The notes beneath the pieces are model-generated. The model had not been told where the DNA came from. It did no database searches and saw nothing but the letters and a program-made list of their open reading frames with translations. A program made the translations under genes and the position numbers. Shown piece after piece: positions 1 through 6,298 of a stretch of DNA of 6,302 nt; the stretch's first letter is position 1; each line of letters starts with the position of its first letter. This DNA comes from Lachnospiraceae bacterium (lineage in GTDB: Bacteria; Bacillota; Clostridia; Lachnospirales; Lachnospiraceae), in contig VSNR01000221.1 in NCBI GenBank assembly GCA_009774345.1, positions 1-6,302 on the forward strand, written 5' to 3'.

Positions 1-202
1 ATATTTTAATCATATCTAAATTATAATGGATTTTGTATTTTTTGCAATACATTTTTGCGTATTCTGGTCATTTTGTTATATTCGCCATTTTTTCGCAGAT
101 TACTTGTACAATTTACCCAAAAACATATTTATTACCACTACAAATATCAACGATTTCTCTAATTTTTCTCCAACAACTTCCTTTGAATCTATACCGTTTT
201 TC

Positions 203-231
203 TTGCGGCAGCAGATGCGATATGTTACAAT
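203..231 (+). promoter_or_regulatory. Predicted sigma-A promoter of the left two-gene unit
   Basis: A -35 box TTGCGG (203-208) is followed after 17 bp by a -10 box TACAAT (226-231). The -10 box is preceded by TGT (223-225), which makes it an extended -10. Spacing and extension are near ideal for a housekeeping promoter. Transcription would begin near 238 and leave a leader of about 50 nt before the ATG at 292. The DNA upstream (1-200) is very AT-rich and shows no credible gene. This is inferred from motif match only. Confidence 0.6.
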
Positions 232-291
232 AATACCATCGCCAGAGTGTGTTTAAAGGAAGCTAATACACCAGAAAGGAAGGATACCCAA

Positions 292-1017
292 ATGCCAGAA
301 TTACCAAATATTCCACTCCATTATAAAGAGGGCGTGTACGGTGCCAGCGAGCTTGCACAAATTGCAGATGCTGACGACGACAATGCCATCTCCCTTGACT
401 ATGACACACAGTATCAAATCCTCGATTATGTCATTCCCGCCGGGGAGGATGGGCGCGCGATGACGCTCTACAGCGTTCCAGAGGACGATCTGTACCAGAC
501 GCTGCGCGCCGTCTATGACAAGGATGGGACACTCCAAAATGTCACTGCCACCTTGGACGGTCACGAGACGCTCCTGTACATCCACTATGAAGACGAGGAG
601 CACGCAAGGCAGGAAATCCAGAAATTCGCCATTCAGAATGCCGACGCCATCATAGCGCAGATCACAGAACAGCTCAGCCAAAGCACCGAGGCAGTCGCAA
701 GGCTTTTCATTGAATATTACTCAGATGGGGACTGTATGGATTACCATGCTGTAATCGGCACCGCAGCACAGATGGAAGCACTCAGCCAAAAATACCACGG
801 CAACAGCGATGTGCTGGACAATGCCGGCGACTATCCCTCTGAGAACATCGAGGGCGATAATGAGCGGCTGATCACCATGGCGCGCTGTGCCGAGGATTAT
901 CCCACAAATACTTTCCTGTACATGGTTGATCTCATGTCAAAACGTATTGAGGAGCACGCCTTGCCGGTGCTCAACAAGACCGCGGATTTCAAATATATCT
1001 GCGCGGAATATGATTAA
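292..1017 (+). CDS. Uncharacterised acidic protein, first gene of a DUF2262 pair
   Basis: This encodes a 241-residue soluble protein of a family I do not recognise. ATG 292 is chosen because AGGAAGG (277-283) lies 8 nt upstream; an in-frame GTG at 247 has no such site and lies only about 9 nt past the predicted transcription start. The protein has no signal peptide or membrane segment. It is rich in Asp and Glu (for example DADDD at 26-30 and YEDEEH at 99-104), has no tryptophan, and has cysteines at 148, 199 and 237. Residues 42-100 look like beta strands, 102-140 is probably a long helix, and 139-161 (IEYYSDGDCMDYHAVIGT region) may be another strand-rich segment. The stop codon overlaps the ribosome site of the DUF2262 gene, so the two are very likely co-transcribed and translationally coupled. 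Small acidic proteins of this kind include immunity proteins of contact-dependent toxins, but nothing here proves that role. The gene call is solid; the function is unknown. Confidence 0.85.
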   Translation: MPELPNIPLHYKEGVYGASELAQIADADDDNAISLDYDTQYQILDYVIPAGEDGRAMTLYSVPEDDLYQTLRAVYDKDGTLQNVTATLDGHETLLYIHYEDEEHARQEIQKFAIQNADAIIAQITEQLSQSTEAVARLFIEYYSDGDCMDYHAVIGTAAQMEALSQKYHGNSDVLDNAGDYPSENIEGDNERLITMARCAEDYPTNTFLYMVDLMSKRIEEHALPVLNKTADFKYICAEYD

Positions 1018-1030
1018 GGAGAATATCATT

Positions 1031-1855
1031 ATGAACGTTAAGATAAAATTTGAAAGCAACTATGACACCGAAATAACAGAACTGCTGGTACTGACAAATG
1101 AGCGTGTGGGCGGCGGATACAAAGAAGATGGAATGATTGTCCCCTCCCTGAAATTTATCGCCTCTGTCAATCTGCAAACGGGAGAACTTTCTCACAAGAG
1201 TGGCGATCTGCAATGGATGATTCCCGACGATAACCGGGAAGGGTGGGGATTTGACTTTGAGCAGTTCCAGATTTACCGCATCCGTGCAAGGAAACACAAA
1301 AGATTCAAAGAAGACTATCTGCTTCTGGAAATTCTCGAAGAAAATGTCTCCGACCCGCAGCTTGCCCCCATCAAAGAGCATGTGTCAGCGCCGGTGACGA
1401 TCGAGGACAGCGCACTGGGCACTTTCCTGCTTGAGCGCGAATATTCATGGTTTGAGGGCGCGGCGGACTGGCTTGGCACAGAATGCCGGATTTACTTAAT
1501 TACCGACGAAGAGGACGGCGAGACCGCCGAGAAGGCGTATGCGCATTTTCAGACACTGTACCAAGACCGGGCTGCGTGGGATGACAAGTTCCGCCAGTTT
1601 GCAGCCGATAAACTATTAGAACTGGCAAATGACTGGTATGATCCAGACGACGAGGACGACGAGGACTTTGACGACGACGAAATGCCCATTAAGAGAGACG
1701 AGTTCCTGAGCAGGCTGTCTATTGAGAGCATTGAGATTGACGATGAGGGCAGCATGACCGTGTACTATGATGCGGACGAAATGTTTACAGACCATGCGAT
1801 TGTGATTTACGCGGAGATTGACGGCAAGATTACCAGTGCGGATATTATAGGATAG
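1031..1855 (+). CDS. DUF2262 domain-containing protein
   Basis: This encodes a 274-residue soluble protein. Its C-terminal half (about 129-274) matches my knowledge of the DUF2262 family: LGTFLLEREYSWFEG at 129-143, ADWLGTE, then a helix leading to DRAAWDDKFRQFAADKLLEL and NDWYD, then FLSRLSIESIEIDDEGSM, and a closing AEIDGKITSADIIG. DUF2262 has no established function that I know of. The N-terminal half (1-128) is a beta-rich region I cannot assign. An acidic linker (DPDDEDDEDFDDDE, 204-217) interrupts the domain. ATG 1031 is chosen because TAAGGAG (1015-1021), overlapping the stop of the preceding gene, sits 9 nt upstream. An open frame reaches back to 887, but that stretch only overlaps the preceding gene and has no start signal. 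No signal peptide or membrane segment is visible. The gene is followed 3 nt later by a terminator, so it ends the unit. DUF2262 assignment is from memory of the motif pattern. Confidence 0.88.
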   Translation: MNVKIKFESNYDTEITELLVLTNERVGGGYKEDGMIVPSLKFIASVNLQTGELSHKSGDLQWMIPDDNREGWGFDFEQFQIYRIRARKHKRFKEDYLLLEILEENVSDPQLAPIKEHVSAPVTIEDSALGTFLLEREYSWFEGAADWLGTECRIYLITDEEDGETAEKAYAHFQTLYQDRAAWDDKFRQFAADKLLELANDWYDPDDEDDEDFDDDEMPIKRDEFLSRLSIESIEIDDEGSMTVYYDADEMFTDHAIVIYAEIDGKITSADIIG

Positions 1856-1858
1856 CGC

Positions 1859-1897
1859 CAAAAGGCTGTTGGAACACGACCAACAGCCTCTTTTCTT
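1859..1897 (+). terminator. Rho-independent terminator after the DUF2262 gene
   Basis: A perfect 10-bp stem AGGCTGTTGG / CCAACAGCCT (1863-1872 and 1880-1889) has a 7-nt loop and is followed by CTTTTCTT. It is preceded by AAA, so the minus strand also reads hairpin plus TTTT. It may therefore also stop transcripts of the converging galactan operon, though the minus-strand T run is short. Confidence 0.85.
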
Positions 1898-1905
1898 GTA
1901 TATTT

Positions 1906-1941
1906 TATACTGGCGGTCGAAAAGACTGACCGCTCAGTATA
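1906..1941. repeat. Hairpin A, palindromic element between converging genes
   Basis: An outer 7-bp stem TATACTG / CAGTATA (1906-1912 and 1935-1941) continues into an inner 6-bp stem GCGGTC / GACCGC (1913-1918 and 1928-1933), with a single unpaired T at 1934 and a 9-nt loop. No T run follows on either strand, so it is not a standard terminator. The 3' edge AGTATAAT is shared with hairpin C. It may be a dispersed palindromic repeat or an RNA 3'-end structure. Confidence 0.6.
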
Positions 1942-1953
1942 ATGTGATGCGCA

Positions 1954-1993
1954 CAGCCGCATAAGGAAGTATGCCACTTCGTGGCTGCGGCTG
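1954..1993. repeat. Hairpin B, palindromic element between converging genes
   Basis: An outer 8-bp stem CAGCCGCA / TGCGGCTG (1954-1961 and 1986-1993) encloses an inner 5-bp stem GCCAC / GTGGC (1973-1977 and 1981-1985) with a TTC loop. The two stems abut on the 3' side, and the 5' side has an 11-nt bulge (1962-1972) containing AAGGAAG. The function is unknown; its position between two similar hairpins suggests one composite element. Confidence 0.5.
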
Positions 1994-1998
1994 GCGCG

Positions 1999-2031
1999 AT
2001 ACTCACGGCAGATTTTATCTGTCGTGAGTAT
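1999..2031. repeat. Hairpin C, long stem just past the galactan operon
   Basis: A near-perfect 14-bp stem runs ATACTCACGGCAGA against TCTGTCGTGAGTAT (1999-2012 and 2018-2031), with a 5-nt loop and one G-T pair (2008/2022). On the minus strand it starts 7 nt after the stop codon of the last permease gene, so it could protect or define the 3' end of the operon mRNA. No T run follows it on the minus strand, so termination itself may depend on the hairpin at 1863-1889. In RNA read from the + strand the odd pair is G-U; on the minus strand it is a C-A mismatch. Confidence 0.6.
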
Positions 2032-2038
2032 AATATTG

Positions 2039-2863
2039 TCATCCTTTCACGCCGCCAGCTACAAGCCCTCCTTGAATATAACGCTGCAACAGCAAAAATA
2101 TCACCATAACTGGTACTGAGGCCAGTACTGCCGCTGCCGCAAACATGGTCCAGTGCGCGTTGAACTGGTCTGCGATAAAAGACTGAAGTCCTATCGACAA
2201 GGTATAACTGTCAGGAGTCTGCAAAAATACCGAAGAAATCACATACTCACTGTAGGTAGCAATAAATGAAAATATAAAAATCACTGCAATCTGCGGCATG
2301 GCAAGCGGCAGCACAATTCTGACAAAAGTGGTCACATGACCGGCACCGTCCACAAAAGCACTCTCATCCAGCTCCTTTGGAATCCCGTCAATATAAGATT
2401 TCAAAAGCCAGATATTATATGCACTGCCCGCTGCAAGGACAAAGACAATCGCAATCATATTGTTTACCAGCCCAAATTTATAAATAATCACATAATAACC
2501 CGCCAACGCCATGCTGCTAGGAAAAACCTGTAACACCAGCACTGTCATCAGTCCTTTGGACCGCCCCGGAAACCGAATCCTCGCAAATGCATAAGCAGCC
2601 GTGGTTGTCAATACAAGCTGTATGATGGCAACCAGAAAGCAAAGTTTCAGAGAATTAAATACCCACAATCCAAAATCAGTCTCCGCAAAAAGCCTTTGAT
2701 AATTCACCAGACTAAACTCTTCTGGAAACAATGTTGATGAGAAAAAGCTATCTCCTTTAGAAAAAGATGCCATCACAATCCACAACGCGGGAAACATCAC
2801 AATGATTATGACTATCCAGATCACAATTCTGGATAACAACAAACTCTTTTTCTTTTTTCCCAT
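2039..2863 (-). CDS. Carbohydrate ABC transporter permease, MalG type (CUT1)
   Basis: This 274-residue inner-membrane protein is one of two channel subunits of a sugar importer. It has a short basic start (MGKKKK), a first membrane helix at about 11-33, further helices near 70-96, 105-125, 133-155 and 187-208, and a last one near 239-260. The cytoplasmic EAA loop that docks on the ATPase is clear: LDESAFVDGAGHVTTF at 165-180, followed by VRIVLPL. The C-terminus RYIQGGLVAGGVKG is the hallmark of MalG-like permeases. Length is normal for the family. The start is preceded by AAGGAGG (2880-2874), which overlaps the stop of the upstream permease gene and is 10 nt from the ATG; a second GGAGG at 2871-2867 is probably too close. 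By position it corresponds to B. subtilis GanQ. The substrate, galacto-oligosaccharide, is inferred from the galactanase in the operon. Confidence 0.93.
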   Translation of the reverse strand: MGKKKKSLLLSRIVIWIVIIIVMFPALWIVMASFSKGDSFFSSTLFPEEFSLVNYQRLFAETDFGLWVFNSLKLCFLVAIIQLVLTTTAAYAFARIRFPGRSKGLMTVLVLQVFPSSMALAGYYVIIYKFGLVNNMIAIVFVLAAGSAYNIWLLKSYIDGIPKELDESAFVDGAGHVTTFVRIVLPLAMPQIAVIFIFSFIATYSEYVISSVFLQTPDSYTLSIGLQSFIADQFNAHWTMFAAAAVLASVPVMVIFLLLQRYIQGGLVAGGVKG

Positions 2864-2878
2864 AATCCTCCAACCTCC

Positions 2879-3790
2879 TTAATCAACTTCTTTAAACGCA
2901 CCCGACAGATTCAGATTAATCAGGGTCAGCGTCCCAACAATCATAAAGGAAATCACACTCAATGTCGCTGATAATTCATAGCGGTTTGACTGCGTTGTCA
3001 TTTTGTAAATCGTACTTGCAAGAATATCTGTGCTTCCCGCAAACTGTGAACCGACACGCGCTGGACCGCCTCCAGTAATCATAAAGATATTTGAGAAATT
3101 GTTGAAATTAAACGCAAAATTTGACACAATCAACGGTATAGAGAGGCGCAGCACCATTGGAAATGTGATCGCTTTGAAGCTCTGCCATTTCGTTGCACCA
3201 TCGACACGAGCTGCCTCATAATACGCTGTATCGATTGATTGCAGGCCGCCAAGGCAGACATTCATCATATAGGGAAACCCCAGCCAGAGATTGACAATGA
3301 TAATACCTGTCCGCGCCCAGAATACATTTGTCATCCAAGGAATACCGTTGATGCCAAACAGTTTTAACAGTGTATTAATCCCTCCTGCACTTTCGTTCAG
3401 AAGCCCCTGCCATGACAGAATCGCGATGGTTGCCGGCAACGCCCATGGAATGATCAGAATCGATTTATATAATTTCGCCTCTTTCATCTGCGGATTATTC
3501 AATAAAACTGCCAAAAACATGCCAATTGCATACCCACCCACTGTACAAATCACAGCAAAGACAATATTCCAGCCCAGCACCGGAAAAAAGATTTCACTGA
3601 TACTTCCTCTGATCACGCTGATATAATTGCTGACACCAACCATGCTGTAGTCATCCAGATGATACATATTATAGTTGGTAAAGGAAATAAATACTGTATA
3701 CACAATCGGCGCGATTGTAAATATGATAATGGAAATAAATGCTGGCGCAATAAACATCAAAGCAGTTCTGGTATCTCTTCTTTTTTTCAT
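2879..3790 (-). CDS. Carbohydrate ABC transporter permease, MalF type (CUT1)
   Basis: This 303-residue membrane protein is the partner channel subunit. After a basic N-terminus (MKKRRDTR) about six helices are visible, roughly at 11-36, 72-97, 108-128, 160-182, 212-232 and 273-296. The EAA loop is YYEAARVDGATKWQSFKAITFP at about 190-211, and FNNFSNIFMITGGGPA near 230-244 is a typical MalF-family stretch. At about 300 residues it is the compact form usual for Gram-positive CUT1 importers, without the extra periplasmic domain of E. coli MalF. A ribosome site AAAGGGG (3807-3801) precedes the ATG by 10 nt. The gap to the binding-protein gene is 33 nt and to the second permease 15 nt, so all are one transcript. 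By position it would be the GanP equivalent, but the substrate is inferred from context only. Confidence 0.93.
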   Translation of the reverse strand: MKKRRDTRTALMFIAPAFISIIIFTIAPIVYTVFISFTNYNMYHLDDYSMVGVSNYISVIRGSISEIFFPVLGWNIVFAVICTVGGYAIGMFLAVLLNNPQMKEAKLYKSILIIPWALPATIAILSWQGLLNESAGGINTLLKLFGINGIPWMTNVFWARTGIIIVNLWLGFPYMMNVCLGGLQSIDTAYYEAARVDGATKWQSFKAITFPMVLRLSIPLIVSNFAFNFNNFSNIFMITGGGPARVGSQFAGSTDILASTIYKMTTQSNRYELSATLSVISFMIVGTLTLINLNLSGAFKEVD

Positions 3791-3823
3791 AAGATATGTT
3801 CCCCTTTCATCCAGTACTACAGA

Positions 3824-5101
3824 TTACTGACCCGACTGCATCATTTCGACAGATTCTTTTACCTGCTGTTCAATGTATCCTGCTGCTTCCTCTGGGGATA
3901 TTGTGCCTGTAAACATCAGTTTCATATTATCGGAAAAAGGCTGCCAGATCAGTCCCATCTCAGAAACCGTGGGCAGCGGTTCGCCCTTTTCACACTGGGC
4001 AATCTGCGCTCTCGTCGCCTCGGACGCATTGTCAATCAGCTCCTGTGCCTTGTGCGCTGCCGGAATGCGGCCTCCCTCCTCGTAAAGTGCAACAGATGCA
4101 TTGTCCACCAGATACTGATACAAGGCAAAAGTTTCTTCCTTCGCATCTGATTTTGCACTGACGAATCCAACATAAGTCCCCACTGGTGTCACAAAATCCT
4201 TTCCATTTAAGGAAGGCATGTCCGATACGCCAAATGGTGTCCCTGTCTCAGTAAATCCAGCCACATCCCAAGCCCCGCCGATATAAAACGCTGCCTCGCC
4301 ATTCTGAAAACTACTCTTTGCCATATCGTATGTAATATCCGATGAGAAAAATCCATACTCATTTGAGAGTTGATTCACAAAAGTATACGCTTTGACTGCG
4401 TTCGCATTCCCAAGTCCAATATCTGAAGTGTCATATCCTCCATCCGTTTCTTTAAAAATATAACTGTCAAACGCCCGCAGCATCCCCAGATTGTAATACA
4501 CACTGGTCGCTTCATACACAATACCCCCGTTATCTTTTGCAAGTTCAACCATTTCCTCCCATGTCCTAGGCACTTCCGGGATTCGTTCGGTATTGTAAAA
4601 CAGAAAAGGCGTCTCCACAGAAATCGGATACCCATACTTTCTGCCATTCACAGAACCCGCCAGAACTGCCGCATCAACAAAATCACTGTCCTGACAAACC
4701 CCGTCGGGGATCTCTTCGACTAAATTCGCAGATACATAATTTGCCAGCTGGTCATTGGGAATCCCAAACATTCCGTCAGGACCACCTTTACTGTTTGCTG
4801 CCTGTGAAAACTGCTGGATATCTGTCTGCTGCGATATTACAGACACTGTATTTCCAGTCTCAGCTGCCCACTGGTTTGCAAATTCTTGTAGCAATGCTGC
4901 CTCGTTGTCCATCATCTGTGTCCACACCACAATTTCCTGTCCTTGTGCATTGTCCGCAGTCTCTGTACCTCCTTCCTTTTCAGCAGTGGTCTGCGTTCCC
5001 TGTGCAGAATCGTTTGCTGCACAGCCAGTTCCTGTCCCCGTCAAAACCACAGATGCCAATACAACACCAATCACACCCTTACGTAAATTTTTCGTTGCCA
5101 T
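3824..5101 (-). CDS. Sugar-binding lipoprotein of a CUT1 ABC importer (probable galacto-oligosaccharide)
   Basis: This 425-residue extracellular solute-binding protein of the MalE/SBP_bac_1 type captures the sugar for the two permeases. It starts with a lipoprotein signal: basic MATKNLRK, hydrophobic core 9-20, and a lipidation Cys at 27 (TGTGC; Gly at -3 is atypical, where Leu is usual). A Thr/Glu/Gly-rich tether (28-55) leads to the fold, which begins at EIVVWTQM (56-63). Family landmarks include GGPDGMFG (106-113), YGYPISVETPFLFYN (156-170), a FQNGEAAFYIGGAWDV segment at 265-280 and IWQPFSDNMKLMFTG near the end. The ATG has AAAAGGAG upstream (5118-5111, 9-nt spacing). It lies 30 nt after the galactanase gene and 33 nt before the MalF-type permease. 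It is the likely GanS (CycB) equivalent. The exact ligand cannot be read from sequence; linear beta-1,4-galacto-oligosaccharides are inferred. Confidence 0.92.
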   Translation of the reverse strand: MATKNLRKGVIGVVLASVVLTGTGTGCAANDSAQGTQTTAEKEGGTETADNAQGQEIVVWTQMMDNEAALLQEFANQWAAETGNTVSVISQQTDIQQFSQAANSKGGPDGMFGIPNDQLANYVSANLVEEIPDGVCQDSDFVDAAVLAGSVNGRKYGYPISVETPFLFYNTERIPEVPRTWEEMVELAKDNGGIVYEATSVYYNLGMLRAFDSYIFKETDGGYDTSDIGLGNANAVKAYTFVNQLSNEYGFFSSDITYDMAKSSFQNGEAAFYIGGAWDVAGFTETGTPFGVSDMPSLNGKDFVTPVGTYVGFVSAKSDAKEETFALYQYLVDNASVALYEEGGRIPAAHKAQELIDNASEATRAQIAQCEKGEPLPTVSEMGLIWQPFSDNMKLMFTGTISPEEAAGYIEQQVKESVEMMQSGQ

Positions 5102-5131
5102 ACATTCTTTCTCCTTTTTACATTCTTTATT

Positions 5132-6205
5132 TTACATTTCTTTCAAATGCAGCAGTGCCGGATTCGCATTTCCATGCGCATCAAATAATGCCTGATTTGC
5201 CCATGAATTTCCCAGCACGCCCTTGTCCTTGTTATATTCGCAGCCTGCTGGTTTGGCCCATGCACACTGCGGAATCGGCAGCCACTCCGGCTCCCAGTAG
5301 ATCAATCCTCTCCCATAATTTTGTGGCACATTGCGAACCGCCTTGATCAAATCTGCCAAAAAATGCTGCTGCCCCTCACAAGTCGGCGGATAATCCGTCT
5401 TGTCGGCAAGCTCCTGTGAATACACCATGCCTTCACATCCTAACGAATCTGCCGTATAACCGATGGACGTCTCCGCCACAAGGATATCCTTATGAAAACG
5501 TGCGCTAATGTCTGCCATATTCTGTTCTAACAATGCTATCTTGCCATTCCAGTACGGATAATAGGACATTCCGATCATATCAAACGCCAACTCATACTGT
5601 TCAACCGCCGAAAACCACCTGCGGTACAATGCATTATCCGTCCCATAATCCAGATGTAGCAAAACTGGTATCTGCGCATTAAATGACTTCACTGCTGCAA
5701 TTCCGGCATTCAAAAGCTGCACCATATTTTCTAAACTGTCAACATGCCCCTCGGGCCACAGAAATCCGTTGGTTAACTCATTGCCTACCTGAACAAACTG
5801 CGGCTCCACAGACGCCGATTTCAACTCCTGTAGCGTCTGTGTGGTATACTGGTATACGATATTTTTCAACGCTTTCAGATCCAGCTCCCTCCATGCCTTA
5901 GGTTTGAGCTGTTTTGACGGATCGGTCCAAAAATCACTGTAGTGAATATTCAGCATAAACATCAGTCCTTGCTGTGCTGCACGTCTTGCCAATGAAATTG
6001 TCGTCTTGAGATCATTTGTTCCCCCACCATACGGTTCACCCTGCAATGAGTACGGATTATGCCACAATCTCAGCCGAATCAAATTCACTCCTGACTCACG
6101 CAGAATTTGAAATAAATCCTTCTGTTTTCCCTGATGACGGTACACTGCTCCTTGCGCCTCAAGCTCTTGCAGCATAGACACATCCATTCCTTTAATAAAA
6201 TCCAT
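5132..6205 (-). CDS. ganB: GH53 endo-beta-1,4-galactanase, predicted cytoplasmic
   Basis: This 357-residue glycoside hydrolase family 53 enzyme cuts beta-1,4-galactan, the side chain of pectic arabinogalactan type I. Family landmarks run through the whole barrel: FIKGMDVS (3-10), NLIRLRLWHNP (41-51), a HYSDFWTDPSKQLKPKAW stretch (88-105), QVGNELTNGFLWPEG (139-153), ILVAETSIGYT (241-251), YWEPEWLP (303-310) and GNSWANQALFD (332-342). Glu143 is the expected acid/base and Glu245 the expected nucleophile. ATG 6205 is chosen because AAAGGAG (6216-6210) is just upstream; an in-frame ATG at 6226 would add seven charged residues, has no ribosome site, and contains this one inside it. Neither start gives a signal peptide or lipobox, unlike B. 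subtilis GanB, so it probably acts inside the cell on imported oligosaccharides. It is the first gene of the operon with the transporter. No extra carbohydrate-binding domain is present. Confidence 0.93.
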   Translation of the reverse strand: MDFIKGMDVSMLQELEAQGAVYRHQGKQKDLFQILRESGVNLIRLRLWHNPYSLQGEPYGGGTNDLKTTISLARRAAQQGLMFMLNIHYSDFWTDPSKQLKPKAWRELDLKALKNIVYQYTTQTLQELKSASVEPQFVQVGNELTNGFLWPEGHVDSLENMVQLLNAGIAAVKSFNAQIPVLLHLDYGTDNALYRRWFSAVEQYELAFDMIGMSYYPYWNGKIALLEQNMADISARFHKDILVAETSIGYTADSLGCEGMVYSQELADKTDYPPTCEGQQHFLADLIKAVRNVPQNYGRGLIYWEPEWLPIPQCAWAKPAGCEYNKDKGVLGNSWANQALFDAHGNANPALLHLKEM

Positions 6206-6209
6206 AGCA

Positions 6210-6216
6210 CTCCTTT
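6210..6216 (-). promoter_or_regulatory. Ribosome binding site deciding the galactanase start
   Basis: AAAGGAG on the minus strand ends 4 nt before ATG 6205, a slightly short but workable spacing. The other in-frame ATG (6226) is preceded by TTTAGAATCAG, which has no usable site. Starting at 6205 also places the conserved FIKGMDVS strand directly at the N-terminus, as expected for GH53 once a signal peptide is absent. Confidence 0.7.
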
Positions 6217-6265
6217 CCCTGTTCATCTGATTCTAAAGAAATAAATTTTTTACTATTATTTTTTC

Positions 6266-6298
6266 TAAATATTTTATCTATTTTAGATAAAATATTTA
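6266..6298. promoter_or_regulatory. Perfect 15-bp inverted repeat, candidate operator of the galactan operon
   Basis: TAAATATTTTATCTA (6266-6280) and its exact reverse complement (6284-6298) flank a TTT spacer. It lies about 60 nt upstream of the galactanase start. Each arm has a single G-C pair, so a protein-binding site is more likely than a terminator. A -10-like TAAAAT lies inside it on the minus strand (6276-6271), with no good -35 at 17 bp. The centre has no CG, which argues against a classic LacI-family or CcpA site. The regulator is not in the window. Confidence 0.5.

Noticed and set aside
26..256. 76-codon open frame with a hydrophobic start in the left AT-rich leader
   Set aside because: It has no ribosome site, its residue make-up just reflects T-rich DNA, and it runs through the predicted promoter of the real gene. 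It is probably non-coding.
247..291. GTG at 247 as an earlier start for the first left-unit gene
   Set aside because: It has no ribosome site and would begin about 9 nt after the predicted transcription start. ATG 292 has a strong AGGAAGG at 8 nt.
887..1030. Extended N-terminus of the DUF2262 gene overlapping the preceding gene
   Set aside because: The extension is only an open frame inside the upstream gene. ATG 1031 has an AAGGAG site at the right distance and the protein begins sensibly there.
1906..2031. CRISPR array or riboswitch in the hairpin block
   Set aside because: The repeats are palindromes of differing sequence without regular spacers. The block lies downstream of both converging genes, where a riboswitch would have no target.
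3659..4150. 163-codon + strand open frame opposite the MalF-type permease and binding-protein genes
   Set aside because: It spans two certain minus-strand genes and their gap, has no ribosome site, and its Cys/Arg/Phe-rich translation resembles no protein family.
4741..5346. Long + strand open frame of about 200 codons opposite the binding-protein and galactanase genes
   Set aside because: It is antisense to two genes with clear family signatures, and its translation is low-complexity Ser/Pro/Leu/Gln typical of shadow frames.
6253..6276. Full sigma-A promoter for the galactan operon within the right end
   Set aside because: TAAAAT at 6276-6271 is -10-like but no acceptable -35 lies 16-18 bp upstream. 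Such AT-rich DNA gives many chance -10 matches, so no promoter is called.
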